64,000 nt of DNA from Streptomyces sp. WAC05374 (GTDB lineage: Bacteria > Actinomycetota > Actinomycetes > Streptomycetales > Streptomycetaceae), in assembly GCF_004353505.1 (NCBI RefSeq), contig NZ_SMNQ01000001.1, positions 992,001 through 1,056,000 of the forward strand, in the 5' to 3' direction. The translations under genes and the position numbers were made by a program. Positions 7,460-15,691 of the stretch are shown one piece after another; positions within the stretch are counted from its first letter, which is position 1; every line of letters starts with the position of its first letter. A model generated the notes under the pieces. That model was not told the DNA's origin. It did not search any database and was given only the letters and a program-made list of their open reading frames with translations.

Positions 7460-7891
7460 TCACATCTGGACGGGGACCGTCCAGGGCAGGGCGATCCAGA
7501 CGGTCTTGCCGCCCTCGGGGGTCGGCGTGACCGAGAGCCGGCCACCGCATTCGGCGGTGAGCCAGCGGATGATGACCATTCCCCGGCCGTTGTCCTGCTG
7601 CACGGCGGCGGGCAGCCGCTGCGGCCAGCGCGGGTGGCTGTCGGTGACACCGATGCGCAGCCGCTCGTCGCGCTCCAGCCGGACGTCCACGGTGAACGTG
7701 GGTGACTGGCCGAAGGTGTGCTGAACGGCGTTGGTGGCCAGCTCCGAGACGATGAGCCGGACCGTGTCGGCCGTGTCGGCCCCGGCCGGGAGGCCCCATT
7801 CCTCGAGGACGTCCGCCACGTATCTCCGGGCGGCGGAGACCGAGGCGGGATCGCTCGGCAGAGTGACGGATGCTTCCTGGTGGTCTGCCAT
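7460..7891 (-). CDS. HATPase-domain regulatory protein (anti-sigma RsbW-like)
   Basis: A 143-residue single-domain GHKL ATPase of the type used as serine kinases or anti-sigma factors in actinobacteria. The N box is LIVSELATNAVQHT (about 48-61), and the G2-like segment is DNGRGMVII (about 104-112). There is no sensor or dimerisation domain. The start at 7891 (MADHQEASVTLPSD) is preferred over one 32 codons upstream because it matches the compact size of the family and has an AAGGGAC site upstream. It is divergent from a WhiJ-like HTH gene that is followed by a DUF397 gene, a grouping seen repeatedly in streptomycete developmental loci. Confidence 0.88.
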   Translation of the reverse strand: MADHQEASVTLPSDPASVSAARRYVADVLEEWGLPAGADTADTVRLIVSELATNAVQHTFGQSPTFTVDVRLERDERLRIGVTDSHPRWPQRLPAAVQQDNGRGMVIIRWLTAECGGRLSVTPTPEGGKTVWIALPWTVPVQM

Positions 7892-8018
7892 GGCGACGCT
7901 GTCCCTTTCCCACCGGGGCCGGACTCCGACACGTACCGGATGTTTTGTGAGGACGGCCTCGGATTGCGCTTCGCGCCAGACTGCCACTTATGTCGCCCCT
8001 GATGGGGGCGATCCCCCA

Positions 8019-8034
8019 AGATATGCATATATCT
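8019..8034. promoter_or_regulatory. AT-rich palindromic operator candidate
   Basis: AGATAT and ATATCT flank GCAT, and the central ATATGCATAT (8021-8030) is a perfect 10-bp palindrome. It is a conspicuous AT island in very GC-rich DNA, lying between the divergent HATPase and HTH genes. It is a good candidate binding site for the adjacent HTH protein. Confidence 0.5.
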
Positions 8035-8149
8035 GTCGCTCGAAGCGGTGAACTCTGCTACGCGAGACCGGATTTGGGCGGCAAACTGACGGGTTGGCCC
8101 CGGCACGCGGTGCTACGGCGGACGGCCCGGCGGCGGGAGGGAGGCGGTC

Positions 8150-9019
8150 ATGCGAGGCGGTCGGCACGGGCCTGCGGTACGCCGCCGCAAACTCGGCGAG
8201 GAGTTGCGCGGGCTGCGCCTGGCCGCGGGGCTCACCAGCCGGGAGGCGGCGCGGCTGGTGGGCTGGCACCAGTCGAAGGTCAGCCGGATCGAGACCGGTA
8301 CGAGCGGGGTGACCGGTGCGGACGTGGTGCGGCTGCTCGACGCCTACGGGGTGCACGAGCCGCGGCTGCGCGCCCTGCTGGAGGCGCTGGCCGGCGCCGC
8401 GGCCGACGGGGGCGGCACCGGCTGGTGGCACGCCTACCGGGGCGTGCTCCCGCCCCCGTACCAGGACTTCATCAGCCTGGAGGCCCAGGCGTGCACCGCG
8501 CGGACGCTGGAGACGTCGGTGGTGCCGGGCCTGCTGCAGACGGCCGACTACGCGCGTGCGGTGACGCGGGCGGCGCTGGAGGGCGTCCCGGCGGCGACGG
8601 TGGACTCGCTGGTGCGGGTGCGGATGGCACGGCAGGAGGTGCTGCGCGCCGATCCGCCACTGCGGCTGGAGGCGGTGCTGGACGAGGCGGTGCTGCGGCG
8701 GCAGGTGGGTGGCCCGGGCGTGATGCGGGGGCAGTTGCGGCGGCTGCTCCAGTGGGCGCACCTGCCGCAGGTGCGGCTCCAGGTGCTGCCGTTCGCGGCG
8801 GGTGAGTACGTCGGCCTCTCGGGGCCTTTCGTTATTTTCTCCTTTCCGAACATTTCTGATCTGGACGTGGTTGCTCTTGACCACTTGACGAGTAGCCTCT
8901 ATCTCGAACGCACGGAAGACCTCGAGGCGTACTGCGCCGCCTTCCGCACCATGCAGGCGCATGCCCTGTCGCCCGAGGAGTCGTCGGAACTCATCGCCGG
9001 GATCGGTGACGGCGCGTAG
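8150..9019 (+). CDS. XRE-family HTH regulator with DUF5753 (WhiJ-like)
   Basis: A 289-residue DNA-binding protein. Residues 12-70 are a helix-turn-helix (LGEELRGLRLAAGLTSREAARLVGWHQSKVSRIETG), and the remainder is the DUF5753 effector domain (YQDFISLEAQA, VPGLLQTADYARAV and LPFAAGEYVGLSGPFVIFSFP). This family includes WhiJ of Streptomyces, and in most loci the next gene encodes a small DUF397 partner, as here. The ATG follows a strong GGGAGGGAGG site. A DNA-binding protein plus antagonist pair controlling development or secondary metabolism is the usual interpretation; the specific target here is unknown. Confidence 0.93.
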   Translation: MRGGRHGPAVRRRKLGEELRGLRLAAGLTSREAARLVGWHQSKVSRIETGTSGVTGADVVRLLDAYGVHEPRLRALLEALAGAAADGGGTGWWHAYRGVLPPPYQDFISLEAQACTARTLETSVVPGLLQTADYARAVTRAALEGVPAATVDSLVRVRMARQEVLRADPPLRLEAVLDEAVLRRQVGGPGVMRGQLRRLLQWAHLPQVRLQVLPFAAGEYVGLSGPFVIFSFPNISDLDVVALDHLTSSLYLERTEDLEAYCAAFRTMQAHALSPEESSELIAGIGDGA

Positions 9020-9034
9020 GGAGAGGCACCCCAC

Positions 9035-9238
9035 ATGTCTGCTTACCTCGCACACCCAGACGGCCTCCGCTGGCGGCGCAGCAGCCGCAGCGTCGGCATG
9101 AACAACTGCGTCGAGGCCGCCCGCCTCGACCCCGCGCACCTGGCCGTGCGCGACTCGAAGGACACCGCCAGGCCGCCGCTGAGGTTCTCGGCGACGGCCT
9201 GGACGTCCTTCGTCACATCCCTGAAGCGGGGCGGCTGA
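9035..9238 (+). CDS. DUF397 small protein
   Basis: A 67-residue protein with the full DUF397 pattern: LRWRRSSRSVGMNNCVEAA near the start, VRDSKD in the middle, and LRFSATAWTSFVTSLK at the end. Such proteins pair with the WhiJ-like HTH encoded just upstream (15 bp away), probably as an antagonist or co-regulator. Its 3' end overlaps the convergent bioF gene by 26 bp. Confidence 0.92.
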   Translation: MSAYLAHPDGLRWRRSSRSVGMNNCVEAARLDPAHLAVRDSKDTARPPLRFSATAWTSFVTSLKRGG

Positions 9239-10388
9239 CCGGCACGGGCTCCGGCGCCGTACGGAGGATCGTGTCGACCGCCCAGTCGATCTGAGACTCC
9301 GTCAGGTCGGCGCGGGCGGTGAGCCGGAGGCGCGAGATGCCGTCCGGCACCGAGGGCGGCCGGAAGCAGCCCACCGCGAGCCCCTCCGCCCGGCAGTCGG
9401 CCGCCCACGCCACCGCCAGCTCGGGCGAGGGGGCGCGTACGGAGACGACGGCGGCGTCCGGCCGTACGGCGGTGAGCCCCGCCGCCGTCAGCCGTGCGTG
9501 CAGGGTGGCCGCCACCGTGCGCGCCCGCCCGGCGAGCTCCGGCTCGGCGCGCAGCAGCCGCAGGCCCGCCAGCGCGGCACCGGCGGCGGCCGGGGCGAGC
9601 CCGGTGTCGAAGATGAACGTCCGGGCGGCGTTGACCAGGTGCTCGATCACCCGGGCCGGCCCGAGGACCGCTCCGCCCTGGCTGCCCAGGGACTTGGAGA
9701 GGGTGAGCGTGGCGACCACTCCAGGGGCGCCAGCGAGCCCCGCCGCGTGGAGCGCGCCGCGCCCGCCCTCGCCCAGCACGCCCAGCCCGTGCGCGTCGTC
9801 GACCACCAGCGCCGCGCCGTGCTCCCGGCACGCCGCCGCGAGCCCGGCCAGCGGCGCCGCGTCGCCGTCCACGGAGAAGACCGAGTCCGTCACGACCAGG
9901 GCCCGGCGGCCCGGGTGGGCGCCGAGGTTCTTGGCGACCGCGCCGGGGTCGGCGTGCGCGACCACCGCCGTCTCGGCGCGCGAGAGCCGGCAGCCGTCCA
10001 CGATCGAGGCGTGGTTGCCCGCGTCGGAGACGATCAGCGAGCCCGGTGCGCTCAGCGCGGTCAGGGCGGCGAGGTTGGCCGCGTACCCGGAGGAGAACAC
10101 CAGCGCCGCCTCGAACCCGCAGAACGCGGCGAGCTCCCGCTCCAGCTCGGTGTGGAGCTCGGTGGTGCCGGTCACCAGCCGTGAGCCGGTGGCGCCCGCG
10201 CCCCAGCGGCGGGCGGCCCCGGCGGCCGCCTCGGTGATGTCCGGGTGGTGGGTGAGGCCCAGATAGTCGTTGCTCGCCAGGTCCAGCAGGTCCGGTACGG
10301 CCGGTCGCGGGCGGAGCGTGCGGACCAGACCGGCATCCGCGCGGCGCCGCGCCTCGTCGTCGGTCCAGTCGAATGGGTCCAGCGGCAT
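9213..10388 (-). CDS. bioF: 8-amino-7-oxononanoate synthase BioF
   Basis: PLP-dependent enzyme that condenses pimeloyl-ACP (or -CoA) with L-alanine to give KAPA, the first step of biotin ring assembly. It has 391 residues, the family length. Key features are LASNDYLGL (38-45), GSRLVTGTTELHTELE (68-83), Asp198 in VVDDAHGLG and the PLP lysine Lys232 in TLSKSLGSQGG. It is transcribed divergently from bioB-A-D across 143 bp, a plausible shared control region. No bioC or bioH for pimeloyl synthesis is present in the window. Confidence 0.97.
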   Translation of the reverse strand: MPLDPFDWTDDEARRRADAGLVRTLRPRPAVPDLLDLASNDYLGLTHHPDITEAAAGAARRWGAGATGSRLVTGTTELHTELERELAAFCGFEAALVFSSGYAANLAALTALSAPGSLIVSDAGNHASIVDGCRLSRAETAVVAHADPGAVAKNLGAHPGRRALVVTDSVFSVDGDAAPLAGLAAACREHGAALVVDDAHGLGVLGEGGRGALHAAGLAGAPGVVATLTLSKSLGSQGGAVLGPARVIEHLVNAARTFIFDTGLAPAAAGAALAGLRLLRAEPELAGRARTVAATLHARLTAAGLTAVRPDAAVVSVRAPSPELAVAWAADCRAEGLAVGCFRPPSVPDGISRLRLTARADLTESQIDWAVDTILRTAPEPVPVSRPASGM

Positions 10389-10446
10389 GGATCGGTCCCT
10401 TTTGTAGGCAGCGCACAGACCCTAGCCGGGCTCGGGCGTGGTCAGA

Positions 10447-10462
10447 GTGTGGTCATACACAC
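10447..10462. promoter_or_regulatory. Inverted repeat in the bioF-bioB control region
   Basis: GTGTG and CACAC flank a 6-bp spacer, forming a perfect short inverted repeat midway between the divergent bioF and bioB starts. It could be a biotin-responsive operator. The arms do not match the GAAC/GTTC-type BioQ box that I know, so the assignment is weak. Confidence 0.3.
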
Positions 10463-10531
10463 ACCCCAATCCGCGTCTGTTGTGGAGTTCCTCCTTGGCC
10501 CGGGGCGGTGCCGTAGGCCAGGATCAGCGCC

Positions 10532-11734
10532 ATGGACCTGCTGAACACGCTGGTGGACAAGGGGCTTCGGCGCGAGCTGCCGACCCGCGAAGAAGCGCTC
10601 GCCGTGCTGGCGACCTCCGACGACGAGCTGCTGGATGTGGTGGCCGCGGCCGGGAAGGTGCGCCGGCAGTGGTTCGGGCGGCGGGTGAAGCTCAACTACC
10701 TGGTCAACCTCAAGTCCGGGCTGTGCCCGGAGGACTGCTCGTACTGCTCGCAGCGGCTCGGCTCCAAGGCGGAGATCCTCAAGTACACCTGGCTGAAGCC
10801 GGAGGAGGCGTCCAAGGCCGCGGCGGCGGGTGTCGCGGGCGGCGCCAAGCGGGTCTGCCTGGTCGCCAGCGGCCGCGGTCCGACGGACCGGGACGTCGAC
10901 CGCGTCTCGAAGACCATCGAGGCCATCAAGGAGCAGAACGAGGACGTCGAGGTGTGCGCGTGCCTCGGGCTCCTCTCGGACGGCCAGGCGGAGCGGCTGC
11001 GGTCCGCGGGGGCGGACGCGTACAACCACAACCTCAACACGTCCGAGGGGACGTATGGGGACATCACGACCACGCACACGTACGCGGACCGCGTGGACAC
11101 CGTCCAGAAGGCGCACGCGGCCGGCCTGTCCGCCTGCTCCGGCCTGATCGCGGGCATGGGCGAGAGCGACGAGGACCTGGTCGACGTCGTCTTCGCGCTG
11201 CGCGAGCTGGACCCGGACTCGGTGCCGGTGAACTTCCTCATCCCCTTCGAGGGCACGCCCCTCGCGAAGGAGTGGAACCTGACCCCGCAGCGGGCGCTGC
11301 GCATCCTGGCGATGGTCCGCTTCGTCTGTCCCGACGTGGAGGTCCGCCTCGCGGGCGGGCGCGAGGTGCACCTGCGCACCCTCCAGCCGCTCGCCCTGCA
11401 CCTGGCCAACTCCATCTTCCTGGGCGACTACCTCACCAGTGAGGGCCAGGCCGGCAAGGCCGACCTCGAGATGATCGCCGACGCCGGGTTCGAGGTGGAG
11501 GGCACGGACACCACCACGCTGCCCGAGCACCGGGCGGACGCGTCGTCGTGCGGCACCGGCGGAGGCTGCGGTTCCGTGTGCTCGTCGGACGGCTCGAACG
11601 CGTCGGACGCGTCGGACGTCCCGGCCCCGTCCGGCGCGAAGGCGGTGCCCGCCGTGGGTGCCGACCAGGCGCGGACCGACCTGGTCGCCGTGCGGCGCCG
11701 GGGCGCCGGCACCGACCTCGCCCCCAATGCGTGA
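10532..11734 (+). CDS. bioB: Biotin synthase BioB
   Basis: Radical-SAM enzyme that inserts sulfur into dethiobiotin. The [4Fe-4S] motif is CPEDCSYC with Cys65, Cys69 and Cys72. Further conserved segments are [34 protein letters not shown] and LAGGREVHL. At 400 residues it is longer than the E. coli enzyme because of a C-terminal extension from about residue 340, with a Cys-rich stretch ([13 protein letters not shown]) and then Ser/Asp- and Ala-rich sequence. The bioA ATG overlaps its last codons, so the two are coupled. It leads the bioB-A-D run. Confidence 0.97.
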   Translation: MDLLNTLVDKGLRRELPTREEALAVLATSDDELLDVVAAAGKVRRQWFGRRVKLNYLVNLKSGLCPEDCSYCSQRLGSKAEILKYTWLKPEEASKAAAAGVAGGAKRVCLVASGRGPTDRDVDRVSKTIEAIKEQNEDVEVCACLGLLSDGQAERLRSAGADAYNHNLNTSEGTYGDITTTHTYADRVDTVQKAHAAGLSACSGLIAGMGESDEDLVDVVFALRELDPDSVPVNFLIPFEGTPLAKEWNLTPQRALRILAMVRFVCPDVEVRLAGGREVHLRTLQPLALHLANSIFLGDYLTSEGQAGKADLEMIADAGFEVEGTDTTTLPEHRADASSCGTGGGCGSVCSSDGSNASDASDVPAPSGAKAVPAVGADQARTDLVAVRRRGAGTDLAPNA

Positions 11735-13016
11735 GTTCACCGCCGCCGAGCTGATCGCCCTCGACCGGGCCCACGTGTGGCACCCGTACGGCCCCATGCC
11801 GGGCCGTACGGACCCGCTCGTCGTGGAGTCCGCGTCCGGGGTCCGGTTGCGGCTCGCCGCACCCGCCCACGGGCAGGACGAACTGGTCGACGGCATGTCG
11901 TCCTGGTGGTCCGCCGTCCACGGCTACAACCACCCCGTCCTCAACGAGGCGGCACGCGGCCAGCTCGAGAGGATGAGCCATGTGATGTTCGGCGGGCTCA
12001 CCCACGAGCCGGCCGTGCGGCTGGCCACGCGGCTAGTCGAGATCACCCCGGAGCCGCTGCGGCACGTCTTCCTGTGCGACTCGGGCTCGGTGTCCGTCGA
12101 GGTCGCGATCAAGATGTGCCTCCAGTACTGGCGCTCGGCGGGCCGGCCAGCCAAGCGCCGCCTGATGACCTGGCGCGGCGGCTACCACGGCGACACCTGG
12201 CAGCCGATGTCGGTGTGCGACCCCGAGGGCGGGATGCACGAGCTGTGGTCGGGTGCGCTGCCCCGGCAGGTCTTCGCGGAGCCGCCACCGGTCACCTACG
12301 AGGAGGCGTACGCCGAGGAGCTGCGGGCGGCGGTCGCGCGGCACGCGGACGAGCTGGCCGCGGTGATCGTCGAGCCGGTGGTGCAGGGCGCGGGCGGGAT
12401 GCGGTTCCACGACCCGGCCTACCTGCGGGTGCTGCGGGAGGCGTGCGACGCGCACGACGTGCTGCTGGTGTTCGACGAGATCGCGACCGGCTTCGGCCGC
12501 ACGGGCACTCTGTTCGCCGCCGAGCACGCGCGCGTGGCGCCGGACGTGATGTGCCTGGGCAAGGCGCTGACCGGCGGCTACCTGTCGCTGGCGGCGACCC
12601 TGTGCACCGCGCGCGTGGCGGACGGCATCTCGCGGGGCGAGGTCCCGGTGCTGGCGCACGGGCCGACGTTCATGGGCAATCCACTGGCCACGGCCGTGGC
12701 GTGCGCCTCGATCGACCTGCTGCTGGAGCAGGACTGGGCCGGGGAGGTCAAGCGGATCGAGGCGGGCCTGCGGGACGGGCTGGCACCGGTCCTCGACCTG
12801 CCGGGCGTGCGGGACGTGCGGGTCCTCGGTGCCATCGGCGTCGTCCAGCTCGACCACCCGGTGGACATGGCGGCCGCGACGGCGGCGGCGGTGCGCGAGG
12901 GCGTGTGGCTGCGGCCCTTCCGGGACCTGGTGTACGTGATGCCTCCGTACGTCACGGGGGACGAGGACCTGGCACGGATCTGCCGCGGGGTGTTCGCGGC
13001 GGCGCGGGAGGGATGA
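11727..13016 (+). CDS. bioA: Adenosylmethionine-8-amino-7-oxononanoate aminotransferase BioA
   Basis: Class III PLP aminotransferase converting KAPA to DAPA with S-adenosylmethionine as amino donor. It has 429 residues. Motifs: VWHPYGPM (17-24), [28 protein letters not shown], Asp250 in [13 protein letters not shown] and the PLP lysine Lys279 in LGKALTGG. The ATG at 11727 overlaps the bioB stop by 8 nt and is preferred to an in-frame GTG 23 codons upstream, which would lie inside the bioB tail. bioD follows after one base. Confidence 0.97.
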   Translation: MREFTAAELIALDRAHVWHPYGPMPGRTDPLVVESASGVRLRLAAPAHGQDELVDGMSSWWSAVHGYNHPVLNEAARGQLERMSHVMFGGLTHEPAVRLATRLVEITPEPLRHVFLCDSGSVSVEVAIKMCLQYWRSAGRPAKRRLMTWRGGYHGDTWQPMSVCDPEGGMHELWSGALPRQVFAEPPPVTYEEAYAEELRAAVARHADELAAVIVEPVVQGAGGMRFHDPAYLRVLREACDAHDVLLVFDEIATGFGRTGTLFAAEHARVAPDVMCLGKALTGGYLSLAATLCTARVADGISRGEVPVLAHGPTFMGNPLATAVACASIDLLLEQDWAGEVKRIEAGLRDGLAPVLDLPGVRDVRVLGAIGVVQLDHPVDMAAATAAAVREGVWLRPFRDLVYVMPPYVTGDEDLARICRGVFAAAREG

Positions 13017-13017
13017 G

Positions 13018-13737
13018 ATGTCGGTACTGGTGGTCAGCGGCACGGGCACGGAGATCGGCAAGACCGTCGTGACGGCCGCGCTGGCGGCGGTGGCGCGCGC
13101 GGCGGGGCGGTCGGTGGCCGTGCTGAAGCCCGCGCAGACCGGGGTCGGTCCCGGGGAGCCGGGCGACGCCGACGAGGTCGTACGGCTCGCGGGCGACGGG
13201 GTCACGCCGGTGGAACTGGCGCGGTTCCCCGAGCCGTTGGCGCCGGACACGGCGGCGCGGCGGGCCGGGATGGCCCCGGTGGGCCCGGCCGAGGTGGCGG
13301 ACGCCGCGCGGAAGCTGGCGGCCGAGCACGACCTCGTCCTGGTCGAGGGCGCGGGCGGGCTGCTCGTGCGGTACGACGAGGAGGGCGGCACGCTCGCGGA
13401 CGCGGCCCGGCTGCTGGGCGCGCCGGTGCTGGTGGTGGCGCCCGCGGGGCTGGGCACGCTGAACATGGTGACGCTGACCGCCGAGGCGCTGCGGGGTCGC
13501 GGGCTGGCGCAGGCGGGCGTGGTCGTCGGAAGCTGGCCGGACGAGCCGGGGCTCGCCGAGCGCTGCAACGTCACGGACCTGCCGAAGGTGGCGGGCGCGC
13601 CGCTGCTGGGCGCGGTGCCCACGGGGGCGGCGGCACTGCCGGCGGCCCGCTTCCGCGCGCTGGCGGCCGGGTGGCTCGCCCCGGCGCTCGGCGGCACCTG
13701 GGATGCGGAGGCGTTCGCGGCGGCCGTAGGCTCCTGA
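13018..13737 (+). CDS. bioD: Dethiobiotin synthetase BioD
   Basis: ATP-dependent carboxylase that closes the ureido ring, converting DAPA to dethiobiotin. It has 239 residues. The P-loop GTGTEIGKT occupies residues 8-16; LKPAQTG (about 36) and [15 protein letters not shown] (about 110-124) are the other substrate and nucleotide motifs. The gene begins one base after the bioA stop, as the third gene of the bioB-A-D run. Confidence 0.97.
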   Translation: MSVLVVSGTGTEIGKTVVTAALAAVARAAGRSVAVLKPAQTGVGPGEPGDADEVVRLAGDGVTPVELARFPEPLAPDTAARRAGMAPVGPAEVADAARKLAAEHDLVLVEGAGGLLVRYDEEGGTLADAARLLGAPVLVVAPAGLGTLNMVTLTAEALRGRGLAQAGVVVGSWPDEPGLAERCNVTDLPKVAGAPLLGAVPTGAAALPAARFRALAAGWLAPALGGTWDAEAFAAAVGS

Positions 13738-13739
13738 TC

Positions 13740-14084
13740 ATGCGTGCTGTCGTCAGCGAGATCGTGTTCGACTGCGCCGACCCGGCCGCGCTGGCCCGCT
13801 TCTGGGCCGCGCTGCTGGGCGGCGAGCCGGTGGACCGGAGCCCGGACTGGTCGTACGTCGATCCTCCCGGCTTCGTACGGGTCGCCTTCCAGCGGGTGCC
13901 GGAGGGCAAGGCCGCCAAGAACCGGCTCCATCTGGACCTGGAGGGCGGGGACGTGGCGACGGCGGCCGAGGAGGCGGTCCGGCTCGGCGCGGCGCGGGTG
14001 GGGGACGTGGTGGTGGACGCGTACGGCGACTTCCAGGTGCTGCGGGACCCGGAGGGCAACGAGTTCTGCTTCGTGAGCGGCTGA
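13740..14084 (+). CDS. VOC (glyoxalase/bleomycin-resistance fold) protein
   Basis: A 114-residue protein of the vicinal oxygen chelate fold: opening VVSEIVFDCADPAALARFWAALLGGEPV, then RLHLDLEGGD, and ending DFQVLRDPEGNEFCFV. Members bind a divalent metal or a small ligand and act as dioxygenases, isomerases or resistance proteins. No specific substrate can be named. The ATG lies 2 bp after bioD, so it is probably cotranscribed with the biotin genes; a link to biotin metabolism is not established. Confidence 0.87.
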   Translation: MRAVVSEIVFDCADPAALARFWAALLGGEPVDRSPDWSYVDPPGFVRVAFQRVPEGKAAKNRLHLDLEGGDVATAAEEAVRLGAARVGDVVVDAYGDFQVLRDPEGNEFCFVSG

Positions 14085-14136
14085 CGGGGGGACACTGACG
14101 GTGTCTGCCCCTGGCCCCTCTCCCGGGAGGTCCGCG

Positions 14137-14811
14137 ATGCGCGACACCGTCCACCACCCGCTGTTCGCCCGCTTCTACGCGCGCGTGAGCGTCGCCATGG
14201 ACGCCAGGGGCGGGCTGGGCGCCCACCGTGAGGAACTGCTGGCCGGGATCTCCGGCCGGGTCATCGAGGTCGGCGCGGGCAACGGGCTGAACTTCGCGCA
14301 CTACCCGCGCACCGTGTCGGAGGTCGTCGCGATCGAGCCGGAGCGGCGCCTGCGGCACCTGGCCGCGCGCGCGGCGCTGCGCGCCGAGGTGCCGGTGGAC
14401 GTGGTGCCGGGCGTTGCGGAGGCGCTGCCGGTGAAGAGCGAGGCGTTCGACGCGGCGGTCGTGTCGCTGGTGCTGTGCACGGTACGGGACCTGCCGCGGG
14501 CGCTGCGGGAACTGCGGCGGGTGCTGCGGCCGGGCGGTGAACTGCGGTTCTTCGAGCACGGGCTGGCCGAGGGCCGCGCCCTGGCGACGGTGCAGCGGTC
14601 GCTGGACCGCACGGTGTGGCCGCTGCTGTTCGGCGGGTGTCACACGGCACGCGACCCGCTGGCCGTCATCGAGGCGGCGGGGTTCGAGATCGTCACCCAC
14701 CGGCGGCTGCGCGTCCCGGAGCGGGGGCCGCAGTTGCCCTCCTCGCCCTGTGTGCTGGGCGTGGCCCGGCGGCCCGGCCCGGAGGACGGACCGGAGCACC
14801 GCGCGGACTAG
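14137..14811 (+). CDS. SAM-dependent methyltransferase
   Basis: A 224-residue class I methyltransferase. Motif I is VIEVGAGNGLNFAHYP (about 42-57), followed by the acidic ribose-binding VVAIEPE, and the post-motif LRELRRVLRPGGELRFFEHG near residue 125-145. The family resembles UbiE/small-molecule methyltransferases; the substrate is unknown. The ATG at 14137 has GGGAGG 6 nt upstream and is preferred to the GTG at 14101. It follows the VOC gene on the same strand. Confidence 0.87.
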   Translation: MRDTVHHPLFARFYARVSVAMDARGGLGAHREELLAGISGRVIEVGAGNGLNFAHYPRTVSEVVAIEPERRLRHLAARAALRAEVPVDVVPGVAEALPVKSEAFDAAVVSLVLCTVRDLPRALRELRRVLRPGGELRFFEHGLAEGRALATVQRSLDRTVWPLLFGGCHTARDPLAVIEAAGFEIVTHRRLRVPERGPQLPSSPCVLGVARRPGPEDGPEHRAD

Positions 14812-14821
14812 TGTGCGGGGC

Positions 14822-15601
14822 ATGACGTCGCACGCGTACCTCGCGCAGTTGTTCTCGCTGGACGGCCGGACCGCCCTGGTGACGGGCGGCAGTTCCGGCA
14901 TCGGCCGGGCGATCGCGGGCGCCCTCGCGCGGGCGGGGGCGAGCGTGGTGATCGTCGCGCGCCGGGAGGCGGAGCTGGCGTCCACGGTCGACGAGCTGCT
15001 GGCGGACGGCTGCCGGGCCGCCTGGGTGAGCGGTGACCTGTCCACCCGCGACGGTGTGCGGTCGGCCGGGGAGCGGGCGGCGGAGGTGTACGGCGAGCCC
15101 GACATCCTCGTCAACAGCGCGGGCGTCAACCTGCGCCCGCCGATGGGCGAGGTGGGCGAGGAGGTCTGGGACGCCACGATGGCGGTGAACCTGGAGGCCC
15201 CCTTCCTGCTCGGCGAGCGCTTCGGCCCCGGCATGGCGGAGCGGGGCTTCGGGCGGATCATCCACGTCACCTCGCAGCAGGCGCACCGGGCGTTCGTGCA
15301 GAGCGGCGCGTACGGGGTGTCGAAGGGCGGCCTGGAGTCGCTGGCCCGGTCGCAGGCCGAGGCGTGGTCCTCCTCGGGCGTCACCTGCAACACCCTGGTG
15401 CCGGGCTTCGTGCTGACGCCGCTCAACGCCCGGCTCCAGTCCGACCCCGAGACGGTCGCCGGGCTGGCCGCGCGCACGATGGTGGGGCGCAACGGCCTCG
15501 CGGACGACTTCGCCGGTGCGGCGGTGTTCCTCGCGAGCGCCGCGTCGGGGTACGTCACCGGGCACTCCCTCTTCGTCGACGGCGGGCTGTCCGTCCACTG
15601 A
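14822..15601 (+). CDS. Short-chain dehydrogenase/reductase
   Basis: A 259-residue NAD(P)-dependent oxidoreductase of the classical SDR family. The cofactor motif is TGGSSGIGRAIAGAL (about 21-35), NSAGV follows near residue 99, and the active-site Tyr and Lys are in AYGVSKGG, with the Ser in HVTSQQAH. The C-terminal SGYVTGHSLFVDGGLSVH is typical. The sequence resembles gluconate 5-dehydrogenase-like SDRs, but the substrate cannot be assigned. It begins about 10 bp after the methyltransferase gene. Confidence 0.93.
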   Translation: MTSHAYLAQLFSLDGRTALVTGGSSGIGRAIAGALARAGASVVIVARREAELASTVDELLADGCRAAWVSGDLSTRDGVRSAGERAAEVYGEPDILVNSAGVNLRPPMGEVGEEVWDATMAVNLEAPFLLGERFGPGMAERGFGRIIHVTSQQAHRAFVQSGAYGVSKGGLESLARSQAEAWSSSGVTCNTLVPGFVLTPLNARLQSDPETVAGLAARTMVGRNGLADDFAGAAVFLASAASGYVTGHSLFVDGGLSVH

Positions 15602-15691
15602 CCGGCGTGGGCCGTGCGCCGGCCCGTGTGCGTCCGGCGTTAGGCGCGGTGTGCGTTTCGGCTAGGGTGATCGTCCCTGGAGGTGACCCCC

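Noticed and set aside
12033..14147. 704-codon minus-strand frame across bioA, bioD and the VOC gene
   Set aside because: Crosses three real genes antisense and has no family motifs.
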